Positions 27,297 through 36,910 of a stretch of 64,000 nt of DNA are shown in pieces. Source of the DNA: Arsukibacterium sp. (GTDB lineage Bacteria; Pseudomonadota; Gammaproteobacteria; Enterobacterales; Alteromonadaceae); NCBI RefSeq assembly GCF_018402695.1, contig NZ_JAGYIM010000024.1, positions 400,772 to 464,771 on the forward strand. The letters run 5' to 3'. How positions within the stretch are numbered: position 1 is the stretch's first letter; the number at the start of each line of letters is the position of its first letter. The position numbers and the translations under genes were made by a program. Under the pieces are notes generated by a model, which saw nothing but the letters and a program-made list of their open reading frames with translations, searched no databases and was not told where the DNA came from.

Positions 27297-28367
27297 ATGA
27301 CCACACCCTTGCCAACCAAGCCAGTATTAAAGCAAAGGTTATGGATTTGGTTGCTGTGGCTGGCAGGTTTTTATGGGGTGTGGCTGTTTTTAGTGGCCGG
27401 GATGGGGTATTGGCCGACGGCAGTAGCGCACTGGCCGATGGCGGTCGCTATGGCGATTGGCAGCTATGCCGCCGGCTCTACGCCAATGGGCGGCGGCACG
27501 GTGGGTTTTCCGGTATTGGTACTGCTGTTTGAACTGCCGGCCAGCCTGGGCCGTGATTTTAGTTTTGCTATTCAGTCTATCGGCATGACCAGTGCCAGTA
27601 TTTTTATTCTGGCCAGACGCCAACCGCTTGCCTGGGCCATCTTAAAGGGTGCCATGTTGGGCGCATTACTTGGCACCCCCTTCGGAATTTTCCTGATTGC
27701 GCCTTATATTCCTGAGCTGTGGATTAAGTTGCTGTTTGCTGTAGTCTGGGCCAGTTTTGGTTTACTGCATTTGTTTCGTTTAACTGAAATTGCCGGCCAT
27801 ACCGGCATAACTGACTTCGATGAGCGCTGGGATTTTAAACTGGGCTTGTGGATTGGCCTGCTGGCAGGGGCAACGGTAGCAGCGGTGACAGGCGTGGGCA
27901 TCGATATGGTGCTGTATACCGCGCTGGTGCTGCTCTGCCGCGCCGATTTAAAAATTGCTATTCCAACCTCAGTGGTGATTATGGCCTTTACTTCGGTACT
28001 GGGCGTTATCGTAAAAACTGTTTCAGGCCAGGGTTTGGCACCAGGTGTATTTGAAAACTGGTTGGCTGCGGCGCCGGTGGTGGCAATAGGCGCACCGCTG
28101 GGGGTATTTATTGTCGCCAAAATTGGCCGTAAGCCGACCTTACTGGTAGTGGCAACGCTGTGTGTCGGCCAGTTTATCTGGACCTTGTACTCGGAGCAGC
28201 AACGACTTGGTCTGACTGGTATGGCGGTGGCGCTGCTGGCGGTTGCAGCCTGTCTGGCTGGATTTGAATTGCTGCGGCGTTGGGGGGCTGTGCTGACAGG
28301 CGAGAGAACGGCCAAAGCGGTAGCGACGGCACTGGCTGACACCCAGTGTAAAACAGGCTTATCGTGA
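27297..28367 (+). CDS. TauE/SafE-family sulfite/sulfonate exporter-like membrane protein
   Basis: The 356-aa protein has about eight to nine membrane helices and the two-half TauE/SafE pattern. The first half shows SYAAGSTPMGGGTVGFPVLVLLFELPASLGRDFSFAIQSIGM and the second ATVAAVTGVGIDMVLYTALVLLCRADLKIAIPTSVVIMAF. These paired Gly-rich repeats define the family, which includes exporters of sulfite, sulfoacetate and related anions. The substrate here is not deducible. The next gene, an SBF-type symporter, follows after 57 bp, so the two may share a transcript. Confidence 0.85.
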   Translation: MTTPLPTKPVLKQRLWIWLLWLAGFYGVWLFLVAGMGYWPTAVAHWPMAVAMAIGSYAAGSTPMGGGTVGFPVLVLLFELPASLGRDFSFAIQSIGMTSASIFILARRQPLAWAILKGAMLGALLGTPFGIFLIAPYIPELWIKLLFAVVWASFGLLHLFRLTEIAGHTGITDFDERWDFKLGLWIGLLAGATVAAVTGVGIDMVLYTALVLLCRADLKIAIPTSVVIMAFTSVLGVIVKTVSGQGLAPGVFENWLAAAPVVAIGAPLGVFIVAKIGRKPTLLVVATLCVGQFIWTLYSEQQRLGLTGMAVALLAVAACLAGFELLRRWGAVLTGERTAKAVATALADTQCKTGLS

Positions 28368-28424
28368 GGCTGACAGCCCACCAATATTAGGGTAACGTAC
28401 AGTTTTTAAAAAACAGGAACGCCA

Positions 28425-29285
28425 ATGTTTAATGCTTTAACTCAGATTGGTTTACCGTTGGCGCTGATCCTGATTATGACCGGCGTCGGCATGAGCCTGC
28501 GCCTGGCAGATTTTCGCCGGGTTTTTGCTGCTCCCAAAGGCTTTATCATTGGCGCCTTAGCGCAGTTGTTCCTGTTGCCACTGGCGGCTATTGTCGTGAT
28601 AGCGTTATTCAGTTTACAGGCTGAACTGGCAATAGGCCTGTTTATTCTGGCGCTGTGTCCAGGTGGTACCACCTCGAACTTATACAGTTATCTGAGTAAG
28701 GCCGACGTCGGTTTATCGGTTTCGTTAACCGCGGTAGTGGGCTTTATCACCCCCTTTACCATACCGCTGCTCGCGGCCTGGGCCATCAGTTTTTACAGCG
28801 GTGCTGAATCGCACTTGCAGCTGCCGGTAGTAAAAACCTGGTTAACCCTGATGATAGTCAGTGTGTTTCCCGTGCTGGTTGGCATGGCGCTGCGAGCGAA
28901 ATGGCCGGTTTTTGCTAAAGCAGCCGAGCCGGTGATCAGCCGGTTTTCTATTATTGTGCTGCTGTTGCTGATTGTCAGCATTTCGATAGATTTAGGTGAT
29001 GACCTTTGGCGCTATATTGCTAAAGCCGGCCCGGCAGCACTACTGCTTAATCTGACAACGATGCTGCTCGGTTATTTGCTGGGCAAATGGCTGTTGCAGC
29101 AGGAGCGCCAGGCGCGCACTATTTGTCTGGAAGTGGGCCTGCAAAACGGCACCCTGGCGCTGTTAATTACCACTGGTATTTTGCAAAGTTCAGCGATGTC
29201 GATAGCGCCCAGCGTCTATAGCCTGCTGATGTTTGGCAGTGCCTCGTTATTTGCAATTTGGGCCCGGCGTAACACCGTGATCTAA
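28425..29285 (+). CDS. Bile-acid:sodium symporter family (SBF-like) transporter
   Basis: The 286-aa protein has about nine to ten hydrophobic helices. It carries the family's LALCPGGTTSNLYSYLSKADVGLSVSLTAV crossing region and a C-terminal EVGLQNGTLALLI segment. These two discontinuous-helix motifs bind sodium and substrate in the SBF/BASS fold. Bacterial members transport organic anions; the actual substrate is unknown. It sits between a TauE-like exporter and a CoA-transferase-family gene (37-bp gap), so organic-acid traffic is a reasonable but unproven theme. Confidence 0.88.
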   Translation: MFNALTQIGLPLALILIMTGVGMSLRLADFRRVFAAPKGFIIGALAQLFLLPLAAIVVIALFSLQAELAIGLFILALCPGGTTSNLYSYLSKADVGLSVSLTAVVGFITPFTIPLLAAWAISFYSGAESHLQLPVVKTWLTLMIVSVFPVLVGMALRAKWPVFAKAAEPVISRFSIIVLLLLIVSISIDLGDDLWRYIAKAGPAALLLNLTTMLLGYLLGKWLLQQERQARTICLEVGLQNGTLALLITTGILQSSAMSIAPSVYSLLMFGSASLFAIWARRNTVI

Positions 29286-29322
29286 TGGTTTTTGGCCAGC
29301 ATACGGAGATTAAGGTACCGCA

Positions 29323-31227
29323 ATGAGTAATATGGATTATGAGCGTATCGTTGATCAGGTGTTAGCGCAAATTGGCCAGCATGTGATCCTGGGGTTGCCC
29401 CTTGGTTTAGGTAAACCTAACCGCCTGATCAATGCGTTTTATCAACGGGCGTGTCAGGACAAGAATATCCGGCTGGATATTTTCACTGCTTTGTCCCTTA
29501 ATCCGCCAGTCGCTGGCAGTGAACTGGAAGCGCGTTTTCTGGACCCATTTGTCCAACGTCATTTTGGTGATGACTATCCGCGGCTGGCGTATGTCGATGC
29601 GCTGGCTGCGCAGCAGCTACCGGCCAATGTGACGATTGCTGAGTTCTATTTTCAATCGGGCAGCATGCTTGGCAATGCACAAGCGCAGCGCCACTATGTG
29701 TCGAGCAACTATACGCATGTTGCCAGAGATCTGGCTGACAGGGGCGTTAATCTGATCCTGCAACTGGTTGCTCGGCGGCCAACCGACTCTGGCTGGCAAT
29801 ATAGTCTTAGCTGCAACCCGGACGTTACGTTGGATCTGGTAGAAGAATTGCGCCATCGGTCTGATAAAACATGTCTGATGCTGGCTCAGGTTCACCCGGA
29901 CCTGCCATTTATGGCGGGAGATGCAGTGGTTGATGAAGCGTTTTTTCAGCAGATTATTGACCTTGATCCGCAGCAGCGTTTGTTTGCGCTGCCCCGCGGT
30001 CCTGTATCAACTCAGGATTATTGTGTCGGGATGAATGCCAGTGCGCTGGTAGCCGACGGTGGGACCCTGCAACTTGGCATTGGCTCACTGAGCGATGCGC
30101 TGGTGCACAGCTTGTTGCAGCGCCAGCAGCACAATGCGCTTTATCGCCGTTATTTTGACCAGGCCTTGCCCGGACAGGCAGTTATTAAGGCCATTGGGGG
30201 CCATGACCAATTTAGCCGCGGACTGTACGGCGCCAGTGAAATGTTTCTCGATGGTTTTATGCACTTGTATCAAGCCGGGATCCTGAAACGGGAAGTATTT
30301 GAAGATGAAGCGTTGCAGCGCCAGGCCAATGACGGAGATATGGCCGGGCTGGCAGCTGTGAAAGGTCGTGGTGCCTTGCTGGAAGCCGCCTTTTTTCTGG
30401 GCACTGCCGAGTTTTACCACTGGTTGCGGCAATTGAACGAACAGGAGCAGCCACGTTTTCGGATGAATTCTGTGGGTCGGATCAACCAGCTGTACGGTGG
30501 TAACCCGGTGCTGGAAAAATTACAGCGGCAAAAGGCCCGCTTTATTAATACCTGCATGATGGTAAGCCTGACCGGTGCCGCAACCTCGGATGGCCTGAAA
30601 GATCATCAACTGGTGTCCGGGGTTGGCGGCCAATACAACTTCGTTGCGATGGCGCATGCCATGCGTGATGGCCGCTCAGTCCTGATGCTGCGAAGCACCC
30701 GGCAACATGCTGGCAAAACCACATCCACTATTGTCTGGGAATACCCGCATTGCACTATTCCGCGCCACTTGCGGGATATCGTCGTAACGGAATACGGCAT
30801 TGCCGATTTGCGTGGCGCCACCGATGAGGAGTGTATTAAAGCCCTTATTTGTATTAGTGATAGCCGGTTTCAGCCAATGCTTACCAGCAAAGCAGTGGCC
30901 GCCGGTAAGCTGGCAGCCAGCTGGACTATTCCTGCTGCAGCAGCGACAAATACGCCGGCCAGTCTGGCATTGCGCTTAGCTGCACTTCACGCAGCAGGTA
31001 ACATAGTCAGTTATCCTTTTGGCAGCGATTTTACCCCGGTGGAACAGCAGCTGATAGCGGCTTTGCAACGGCTGAAACAGCTTAACTATTCCAAATGGCG
31101 AATGCTCAGGGCGCTTATTGCCGGCGGCCCTGCTGCACCTGAGGCGCTATCCCGTATGGGACTTAGCGAGGTGCGGTCACCAAAACAGTGGGTTTACAGC
31201 CGGCTGTTACGTTGGGCGCTGAGGTAA
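29323..31227 (+). CDS. Acetyl-CoA hydrolase/transferase family protein
   Basis: The 634-aa protein is longer than the 430-500 aa of typical acetate CoA-transferases. Its C-terminal half matches the acetyl-CoA hydrolase/transferase C-terminal domain: SVGRINQLYGGNPVLEKL, GAATSDGLKDHQLVSGVGGQYNFVAMAHAM and VVTEYGIADLRGATDEECIKALI. The N-terminal half has the CoA-transferase fold, with GIGSLSDALVHSLL. It would move or hydrolyse a CoA thioester of a short acid. The catalytic Glu in the EYGIADLRG neighbourhood is present. A Shine-Dalgarno AAGG precedes the ATG. The next gene starts 3 bp downstream. Confidence 0.85.
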   Translation: MSNMDYERIVDQVLAQIGQHVILGLPLGLGKPNRLINAFYQRACQDKNIRLDIFTALSLNPPVAGSELEARFLDPFVQRHFGDDYPRLAYVDALAAQQLPANVTIAEFYFQSGSMLGNAQAQRHYVSSNYTHVARDLADRGVNLILQLVARRPTDSGWQYSLSCNPDVTLDLVEELRHRSDKTCLMLAQVHPDLPFMAGDAVVDEAFFQQIIDLDPQQRLFALPRGPVSTQDYCVGMNASALVADGGTLQLGIGSLSDALVHSLLQRQQHNALYRRYFDQALPGQAVIKAIGGHDQFSRGLYGASEMFLDGFMHLYQAGILKREVFEDEALQRQANDGDMAGLAAVKGRGALLEAAFFLGTAEFYHWLRQLNEQEQPRFRMNSVGRINQLYGGNPVLEKLQRQKARFINTCMMVSLTGAATSDGLKDHQLVSGVGGQYNFVAMAHAMRDGRSVLMLRSTRQHAGKTTSTIVWEYPHCTIPRHLRDIVVTEYGIADLRGATDEECIKALICISDSRFQPMLTSKAVAAGKLAASWTIPAAAATNTPASLALRLAALHAAGNIVSYPFGSDFTPVEQQLIAALQRLKQLNYSKWRMLRALIAGGPAAPEALSRMGLSEVRSPKQWVYSRLLRWALR

Positions 31228-31230
31228 AAA

Positions 31231-32790
31231 GTGTCGGTTGATATCAAAAGGATGATCGCATTGTTGTCGGGAAATTTTGTCAGGATTAGTTTGGGTATTT
31301 GCTTATTAGCTGGGTTAAGTTGGTTATATTTTTCTGCGTCATCCCCCTCAATGGAGCCGGTTAAAGCAAAGGTTGGTTTGGTTAAATTACCCTGCTGGTT
31401 TACCCCGCAGTCAGATTGGCCACAGACCTATTGCTACAAAATGTATGTGCCGGAAAATCATCAGCAAAATGCCCGGTTGATTTCATTTCCGATTATTCAT
31501 TTTAAAAGTTTTGCGGGCGAGAGTCGGCAACCGCCGCTAATCCATTTAGGTGCGGGGGGGCCGGGCGCGGCGATGTGGCTGCAGAATCAGCTAATGGTAG
31601 AGTTCACGTGGCAGGGTTTTGAACATTCAGTGTTGAGACAGGGACGGGATTTATTATTAATGGATCCCCGCGGGACGGGTATGGCACAGCCCCGTTTGGA
31701 TTGTCCATCAATTGTTTCATATGGTTTGCAACAGTTAAATCAGCGCCAGCTGCAACCAGAGCAGAGTAGTGTCGAAGACCAGATATTGCGGGAATGCATT
31801 GCCAGGCTGCAACAGCAGGGCGTTGATGTGGCGCAATATAACAGCAAGTCAGTTGTTGAGGATTTAAAATTACTGCAACAAGCGTTGCAATTGGAGCAGT
31901 GGAGTCTTTTCGGCGTATCTTATGGAGCAGTATATGCGCTGCTCTATACAAATGAAGCTCCGGAGCATGTCGAGACATTGATCCTGGATAGTCCGGCGTT
32001 TCCAGCTGTAAAGAATGTGGAGAATCCTGCTGGACGCTTTATGGCCACTTTTCAGCAACTTGAAAACTATTGTCAATTTGACGACGCATGCACTGAGCCT
32101 CTGCCGGATTTCCCCGAGCGGTTATGGCAACTGGCTGAGAAATTAGATCTGCAACCTTTGACTGTTTCGATACCCAGTGGATTCTTCGGCATGAACATTC
32201 CCGTTCAATTGTCGGGGGAGATGTTTTTAAACTTATTAGCATGGGCAGCTTACGACAATGCCATTTACAGGGAACTGCCGCAGATTGTCACTGCACTAGA
32301 GCAAGGTAACGTGTCGCCCTTTTACGAGTATGTTGACAGCTATGTTTCTTATATCAAGGATAATGACTTTTCTGTGGTAAGCATGGCGAGTCACTTGTGC
32401 TTTGATGAAGTCCCCTTTATGGACTATATAAAACTGAAACAGTCATTCTCTGAGTTACCTGAAGGATTTCTTCGCGATGCAGGCCTTAGTGCCTACCAAT
32501 GGCCGGCGTCACTTTGTCCCGTATTTGGCCCGGGTAACAGTGGCAATGAGATAATGGTAAAGCAAACGCTTACGTCAATTCCTACTCTGTTCTTACAGGG
32601 TATTCTGGATACTGTGACGCCGTTAGAGGATGTAAAACAGCAAATGCCATTTTTTAGTCGGAGCCAGCTAAGGGTTTATCCGTTGTCGCATGGTGTACAT
32701 GGCCGACTTGATTGTGTCGACAAAGATTTAGCCGTGTTTTTAAGTGCGCCGCAGCAAGTCGCCCAACCTGCAGCATGCCAACTTAATTAA
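31231..32790 (+). CDS. Alpha/beta hydrolase with TAP-like C-terminal domain
   Basis: The 519-aa protein begins with an N-terminal hydrophobic helix (about residues 15-33) that serves as signal or anchor. It continues with the prolyl-aminopeptidase-type fold: HLGAGGPGAAMWL, LLMDPRGTGMAQPRLDC, the nucleophile elbow GVSYGAVYALLY, ILDTVTPLED with the acid, and SHGVHGRLDC with the catalytic His. The TAP-like C-terminal segment supports a periplasmic peptidase or esterase. The start is GTG at 31231 with GAGG 6 bases upstream, in the stop region of the previous gene, so the two are coupled. The substrate is unknown. Confidence 0.82.
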   Translation: MSVDIKRMIALLSGNFVRISLGICLLAGLSWLYFSASSPSMEPVKAKVGLVKLPCWFTPQSDWPQTYCYKMYVPENHQQNARLISFPIIHFKSFAGESRQPPLIHLGAGGPGAAMWLQNQLMVEFTWQGFEHSVLRQGRDLLLMDPRGTGMAQPRLDCPSIVSYGLQQLNQRQLQPEQSSVEDQILRECIARLQQQGVDVAQYNSKSVVEDLKLLQQALQLEQWSLFGVSYGAVYALLYTNEAPEHVETLILDSPAFPAVKNVENPAGRFMATFQQLENYCQFDDACTEPLPDFPERLWQLAEKLDLQPLTVSIPSGFFGMNIPVQLSGEMFLNLLAWAAYDNAIYRELPQIVTALEQGNVSPFYEYVDSYVSYIKDNDFSVVSMASHLCFDEVPFMDYIKLKQSFSELPEGFLRDAGLSAYQWPASLCPVFGPGNSGNEIMVKQTLTSIPTLFLQGILDTVTPLEDVKQQMPFFSRSQLRVYPLSHGVHGRLDCVDKDLAVFLSAPQQVAQPAACQLN

Positions 32791-32860
32791 GTGGGCATGC
32801 GACCCGCTAAATTCGTCTATTATTTCTTAAATAACCGCAGCCAGGTAACGCTTTTAACAA

Positions 32861-33754
32861 TTAAAGCTCCAGATACTGCGGCCAGCCCAGCAGTGGGTTG
32901 GTTAAACCTTGCTTACCTTCAAAAGCATCAAGTTTTTCTGGTGAGGCATCCTGTTTTGCCATCGTTTGATAATCTTTAGCAAACTGCAACGTCCTTAAAA
33001 GGGCAGGTACAAAATGCTGGCCTAAATCATGGCGGATTGCCTCGGCGTTGGCGGCGGGTAATTCGGCCAGCGTTGCTTCCGTTTGCAAGGTAAAAAAGGT
33101 GTCGTTAAACCAATGCGGTTGCAACTTTATCTGGCAAAGCCGTTTTTTTAAATCCTGCCGGACTTTGTCGCCGCCGGTCAGGGCGCGATAAAATACCACT
33201 TCGGCCAACACTTCTTCCAGGCTGAAATGTTCAAACTCATCAAACTGGCTACGGGCATAAAACTGTTGTTGTAACAGCTGCATCGACTGGCTGCGCCGGT
33301 GTTCGGTTAAGGCTTGCTGATAGTGCTGCCAGCCAGGCCAGTCTTCAGCATCAGGGGGGCTGGAAAGCTGCTGCAGTAGCTGCTCTTCCACGTCACCGTA
33401 CAACGACTTGCCGCTGCTAACCCGGCTAACGGTGCTTAGCATGCTCCAACCTTTCTGAAACGGTTTTACCAACCCTTCCGGCGCCAGCAACAGGGCCAGT
33501 GCACGTTGCGGATCTTTATCGGCCAGCTCCAGTAAGCCGAGACTAACCACACCGATAACGTCATGGGCAGCCTGTTCCAGCAAATGCATTTTGTATTTAT
33601 TATAAAACTTATCGGCAAATTTTAGGCTCATCAGCACGGCTTTGCTTTTAATTTGCATGAGCTGGGCAGAGCTTAACTGCTCTGCGGCAAGGGCATTGTT
33701 AATAACCTGGCTCAAAAAGGGGCCGGTACTACCGTCACGAACCATTAACTGCAT
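32861..33754 (-). CDS. Unrecognised 297-aa protein, last gene of the J-domain cluster
   Basis: I do not recognise this protein. It is predicted mostly helical, with no signal peptide and no clear membrane segment. A weakly hydrophobic stretch, AAHDVIGVVSLGLLELADKDPQRALALLLAPEGLV, lies at residues about 62-97. A Gln/Arg-rich region follows in the middle (HRRSQSMQLLQQQFYARSQF). The gene is 24 bp downstream of the 253-aa gene and belongs to a left-pointing run that begins with a J-domain protein. Co-location suggests a chaperone-linked or regulatory role, but nothing in the sequence confirms it. Confidence 0.75.
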   Translation of the reverse strand: MQLMVRDGSTGPFLSQVINNALAAEQLSSAQLMQIKSKAVLMSLKFADKFYNKYKMHLLEQAAHDVIGVVSLGLLELADKDPQRALALLLAPEGLVKPFQKGWSMLSTVSRVSSGKSLYGDVEEQLLQQLSSPPDAEDWPGWQHYQQALTEHRRSQSMQLLQQQFYARSQFDEFEHFSLEEVLAEVVFYRALTGGDKVRQDLKKRLCQIKLQPHWFNDTFFTLQTEATLAELPAANAEAIRHDLGQHFVPALLRTLQFAKDYQTMAKQDASPEKLDAFEGKQGLTNPLLGWPQYLEL

Positions 33755-33778
33755 TGGGCTTATCCTTTAACTACGGGG

Positions 33779-34540
33779 TTAATCAAGAAAACTGAACATG
33801 TCGTCGACTTCAGCAAATTCATCCGTTGCCTGATTTTTCTCTTTTGCCTGCATCACCAGCTCGGTGGCAAACTTATTAATAATGCCTTCCCACCCCGAGT
33901 TTTCGTTGCGGATAAGGGCTTTAATCGCTTGCTCAACCTGTGGCGCTAACTGTCGGATAAGTGCCAGTAAACTGCGCGGGTCGTCAATGCCCAGGCCATG
34001 GGCATCTTCATTCATCTGCCGCTCGGTATAGCGCACCGCCTCTTCTAAGTCTTCCTCTTCATCGTGCAGCATATCGTGCAGGCCATCGTCATCGGTAACT
34101 GCTTCGCCGCGGTACAATTCAATAAAAGGAATAGATAAATAGAACAAACCGGCAGGATCGTCAGCTACGCATTCCAGAATTTCGGCTTGTTTCTCTTCGC
34201 TATCCTGCGTGCGGATAAGGTAAGTTAAAAAGTCGAAGGTATGCTGCTGCAGTTCATCAGCATTGTTTTTAATTTTTTCTTCCCAGTACAGCGGTTGCTG
34301 GCAAACGATATCGCGGATCCGCTCGGGACTCATCAACTCAGAGATAATGGATGGAAACGAAATATCGTGCTGGCTGTTCATTTGAGTCAGCGTGACGATG
34401 TCGATATTTTCAATGACTTCAACCAGTTGCTCATCGCTCATGGTATTAGCTATCAGCTCAAACTTTTTGCTGGCCTGTTTGGGCTCAATTACCGCCAGCT
34501 CTTTAATTTCGGCAACCGCAATTTCAATTAAATTGGTCAT
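33779..34540 (-). CDS. Unrecognised 253-aa acidic helical protein in the J-domain cluster
   Basis: No known family was recognised. The protein is acidic and helical, with strings of Glu and Asp (for example [23 protein letters not shown] near residue 155-180) and several short helical repeats at the N-terminus ([38 protein letters not shown]). There is no signal peptide. Its ATG overlaps the stop of the 200-aa gene by 4 bp (ATGA), so it is translationally coupled to it. The architecture suggests a protein-protein interaction module working with the J-domain protein, but that is inference. Confidence 0.78.
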   Translation of the reverse strand: MTNLIEIAVAEIKELAVIEPKQASKKFELIANTMSDEQLVEVIENIDIVTLTQMNSQHDISFPSIISELMSPERIRDIVCQQPLYWEEKIKNNADELQQHTFDFLTYLIRTQDSEEKQAEILECVADDPAGLFYLSIPFIELYRGEAVTDDDGLHDMLHDEEEDLEEAVRYTERQMNEDAHGLGIDDPRSLLALIRQLAPQVEQAIKALIRNENSGWEGIINKFATELVMQAKEKNQATDEFAEVDDMFSFLD

Positions 34541-35139
34541 TCAGGTTTCTCTCTGTTAAAGCGAATGTCATCATACTGATTGTCATAGCCGGGCTCGTCA
34601 GATTCATCATCGTTATAATTGTCACCGTCATAATCGTCGCTGCCACTGTCATAGCCATCAGCGCTGAAATCGTCTTCAGCTGACTGCTCGTTCTCGTCAT
34701 CATCCACCGATACCGGGCCCTGGCCTGGTGGGTTGCTCTTGTTGATGGCATCGCCATGTTCCATTAAAAACAGCACCGCGCAGCTTTCAATCAGCAGCGG
34801 CTCTGAGAAAGCGCGAATGGCTTTTACCAACTCAATATCAGCATTATTAAAGGCGGCAGAGGTTTTAAATTCATCCCACTCTGGTGCCATGCCGGTGCTG
34901 AGCCAATGCTGCCATTTCGCTTTGGCGGTGGGTACAAACTTAACCCTGCCATATAAGGCAACCGGCAGATACTCCGGCAACGACTCCAGCAACTGCGGGT
35001 CACGCAGCAAAACGGCTTTCATTTTCGCCGTGTATTGCTCCAGCGCTTTCGGGGTTTCCGGATCCAGGTAAGATTCAATGTTTTCTCTGGCATCGGTTTG
35101 CAGGGCGCGAATGCGCGCTAAATTCAGTTTTGCAGGCAT
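34537..35139 (-). CDS. Unrecognised 200-aa protein with extremely acidic Asp/Tyr-rich tail
   Basis: The N-terminal ~140 residues look folded and helical ([35 protein letters not shown]). The last ~55 residues are almost wholly Asp, Glu, Ser, Gly, Asn and Tyr ([20 protein letters not shown] and onward), which is a disordered polyanionic tail. Such tails are found in DNA mimics and acidic chaperones, but the resemblance is compositional only. The start at 35139 has no good Shine-Dalgarno; the bases just before it read CCTCCTT, the complement of one. The gene lies 77 bp downstream of the J-domain gene and overlaps the next by 4 bp. Confidence 0.78.
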   Translation of the reverse strand: MPAKLNLARIRALQTDARENIESYLDPETPKALEQYTAKMKAVLLRDPQLLESLPEYLPVALYGRVKFVPTAKAKWQHWLSTGMAPEWDEFKTSAAFNNADIELVKAIRAFSEPLLIESCAVLFLMEHGDAINKSNPPGQGPVSVDDDENEQSAEDDFSADGYDSGSDDYDGDNYNDDESDEPGYDNQYDDIRFNREKPE

Positions 35140-35216
35140 AAGGAGGTAATAACCTTAATCGAGTTAACCAGCGTTAATAAAAAGTATTGGTAATGCCGCT
35201 GACAATAGCAAGCAAC

Positions 35217-35498
35217 TTAGTAATACTGATCCCACAATTCCTGCATGGCGGCGGCGGGATCGGTAACAATTACGTTGTTAAAATCTTTAATAAAAGCCGA
35301 CTTTTGTTTCGGATCAGACAGGACATCATACGCCTGCTTTACCCGTTGTAACTGGCTGGCAGCCAGCTCTTTTTCATCATCACTCAGCCCCAGCAGTTTA
35401 TCCGGGTGGTAGCGGTTCGCCAGGCGCTTATAGGCTTTTTTAATATCGTCATCGCTGGCGTTATTTTTAACCCCAAGTACGCGAAAATGATTAATCAT
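35217..35498 (-). CDS. Stand-alone J-domain (DnaJ-like) co-chaperone
   Basis: The 93-aa protein is little more than a J domain: INHFRVLGVKNNASDDDIKKAYKRLANRYHPDKL contains the invariant HPD tripeptide that stimulates DnaK ATPase, followed by helix 3 (QRVKQAYDVLSDPKQKSAFI). It has no Gly/Phe region or zinc domain, so client choice must come from partners. Three left-pointing unknown genes follow with short gaps. It probably recruits Hsp70 to whatever complex those proteins form. Confidence 0.9.
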   Translation of the reverse strand: MINHFRVLGVKNNASDDDIKKAYKRLANRYHPDKLLGLSDDEKELAASQLQRVKQAYDVLSDPKQKSAFIKDFNNVIVTDPAAAMQELWDQYY

Positions 35499-35612
35499 GT
35501 AGGGTGTCCTGCAAAACGGTTGGTATGGCTGTTAAATCAGATGTTTGCTGCAGCAGACGGCTGTCAGCCGGTAATCATAGCAGAAGCCGGCGTGACCGCC
35601 TAGCGCCGACTG

Positions 35613-36740
35613 CTAACGCTGGATAAACCAGCGTGGGTCAATATTCAGCTGAAATAACAGCGGAGAAAACTGTTTAAAATGCGAGGCATTGGCCGCACAC
35701 TGAATATTTTTAGGATACTGGCTTTGCCACGGATCATTTACCAGATACAGCTGGTTAGCGGCGACAGCAACCCCTTCAATCGAGGTATTAGCCAGTTTCT
35801 CGTAGGCCGGACAATCAGCCGTTGCTCCGCGTTGATACGTCGGGGCATAAAAATGCAGTTGTTGCACAAAAGGTTGCTGCTGCTGGCTGATATCAATTAT
35901 CCACAGCTGATCATCATTGCGCGCTGCGCCAACTAAATAACCCGGATGGCTGGCGTCCGGGTGCGACAGATAATCCAGGCCATTAAGCGGATGGTTATTG
36001 GCATCGGGCAGTGGCAGTGCAAAGCCAGTGTCAGCGACCTGTACAAACTCGTCACTTTGCCAAAAGGTAGCAGAATAGGGCGTGACAAAAATCATCGGTG
36101 CATTGGCCTGGTTTTTTTCCAACGCCAGATACAGATTGCCGCTGTTATCGATGGCCAGGCCTTCAATCCCGTCATTGCTATAATTGCCTACTTGCGAGGC
36201 TTTTGGAAATTGAACCGGTCGCACGGCGACAATTTCTGCCCGGCTCAGCGCCTTATCTGTTTTAATTTTAACCAACAGGGTCGGATAGGGTGTTGAGTGG
36301 GTAGCCGCATAACGGCTGGCACACTCTGGGCTAAGTTCGTGGGCAGAGGAGTCTTCGGTAACCGTTATCAGGGTGGTATCGTCCTGGCGGTCCCAGGTTA
36401 ATGACTCCCAGTCCGGGTAGCTGGCTAGCAAGCCGGCAAAACAGCCTTTTGTCAGGGCTTCAGCTACCGTTAGTTTAACCGCTGCACCTATCTGCTGGCC
36501 GGTTGCCGGGTTAATTTTCAGCAGCACATTGCGCATCGGTAGGGCGGCACTGTTGTCACCAATATGAATAAGTTCACCATGACGCAGGGTTAAGCCAGAG
36601 CTTTGTGGGTCAATCAGCTGTTGTCTGTCAGAGTCCGTTAGCCACTGGCCGCGCAGATGCAGCGGCTCGGCAGCCATCAGGTTAAAGCTAATAGTGAGTA
36701 AGGCGAAACGGCTGGCAAAATGTGAAGCTGAAAAGTGCAT
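35613..36740 (-). CDS. Exported protein resembling the phytase-type esterase-like propeller family
   Basis: The ATG at 36740 (AGGGA about 9 bases upstream) gives a 375-aa precursor with a signal-like N-terminus (MHFSASHFASRFALLTISFNLMAA). The mature part has repeated propeller-like elements: IEGLAIDNSGNLYLALEKN and IEGVAVAANQLYLVNDP, together with YPDWESLTWDRQDDTTLITVTED. This fits the 'esterase-like activity of phytase' family. Function is unknown; these proteins are secreted or periplasmic. The open frame extends 15 codons upstream to GTG, but that start has no ribosome site and spoils the signal peptide. The gene is upstream of, and transcribed away from, the J-domain promoter region only by 114 bp. 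Confidence 0.65.
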   Translation of the reverse strand: MHFSASHFASRFALLTISFNLMAAEPLHLRGQWLTDSDRQQLIDPQSSGLTLRHGELIHIGDNSAALPMRNVLLKINPATGQQIGAAVKLTVAEALTKGCFAGLLASYPDWESLTWDRQDDTTLITVTEDSSAHELSPECASRYAATHSTPYPTLLVKIKTDKALSRAEIVAVRPVQFPKASQVGNYSNDGIEGLAIDNSGNLYLALEKNQANAPMIFVTPYSATFWQSDEFVQVADTGFALPLPDANNHPLNGLDYLSHPDASHPGYLVGAARNDDQLWIIDISQQQQPFVQQLHFYAPTYQRGATADCPAYEKLANTSIEGVAVAANQLYLVNDPWQSQYPKNIQCAANASHFKQFSPLLFQLNIDPRWFIQR

Positions 36741-36870
36741 GGTGTCTGTCCCTGGCAACGCGGCCTGTTTTTGGTGCGCGCTCACGCATTAGGCAAAATG
36801 ATTTACCGGTTATTGTGCCAGTAAATCGGCGGCCCGAAAATAAACTGCTGCAAATATAAATACTACAAAT

Positions 36871-36895
36871 AAAAAAGGCCACCCTGCGGCGGCCT
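36871..36895 (-). terminator. Rho-independent terminator of asnB
   Basis: On the minus strand GGCCGCC and GGTGGCC form a stem with one G-T pair around GCAG and are followed by six T. It lies 16 bp past the asnB stop. Confidence 0.85.
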
Positions 36896-36910
36896 CAATA
36901 TTGCTTAAGT

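Noticed and set aside
27704-28384. 226-codon minus-strand open frame
   Set aside because: It is antisense to the TauE-like gene, with composition of a shadow frame.
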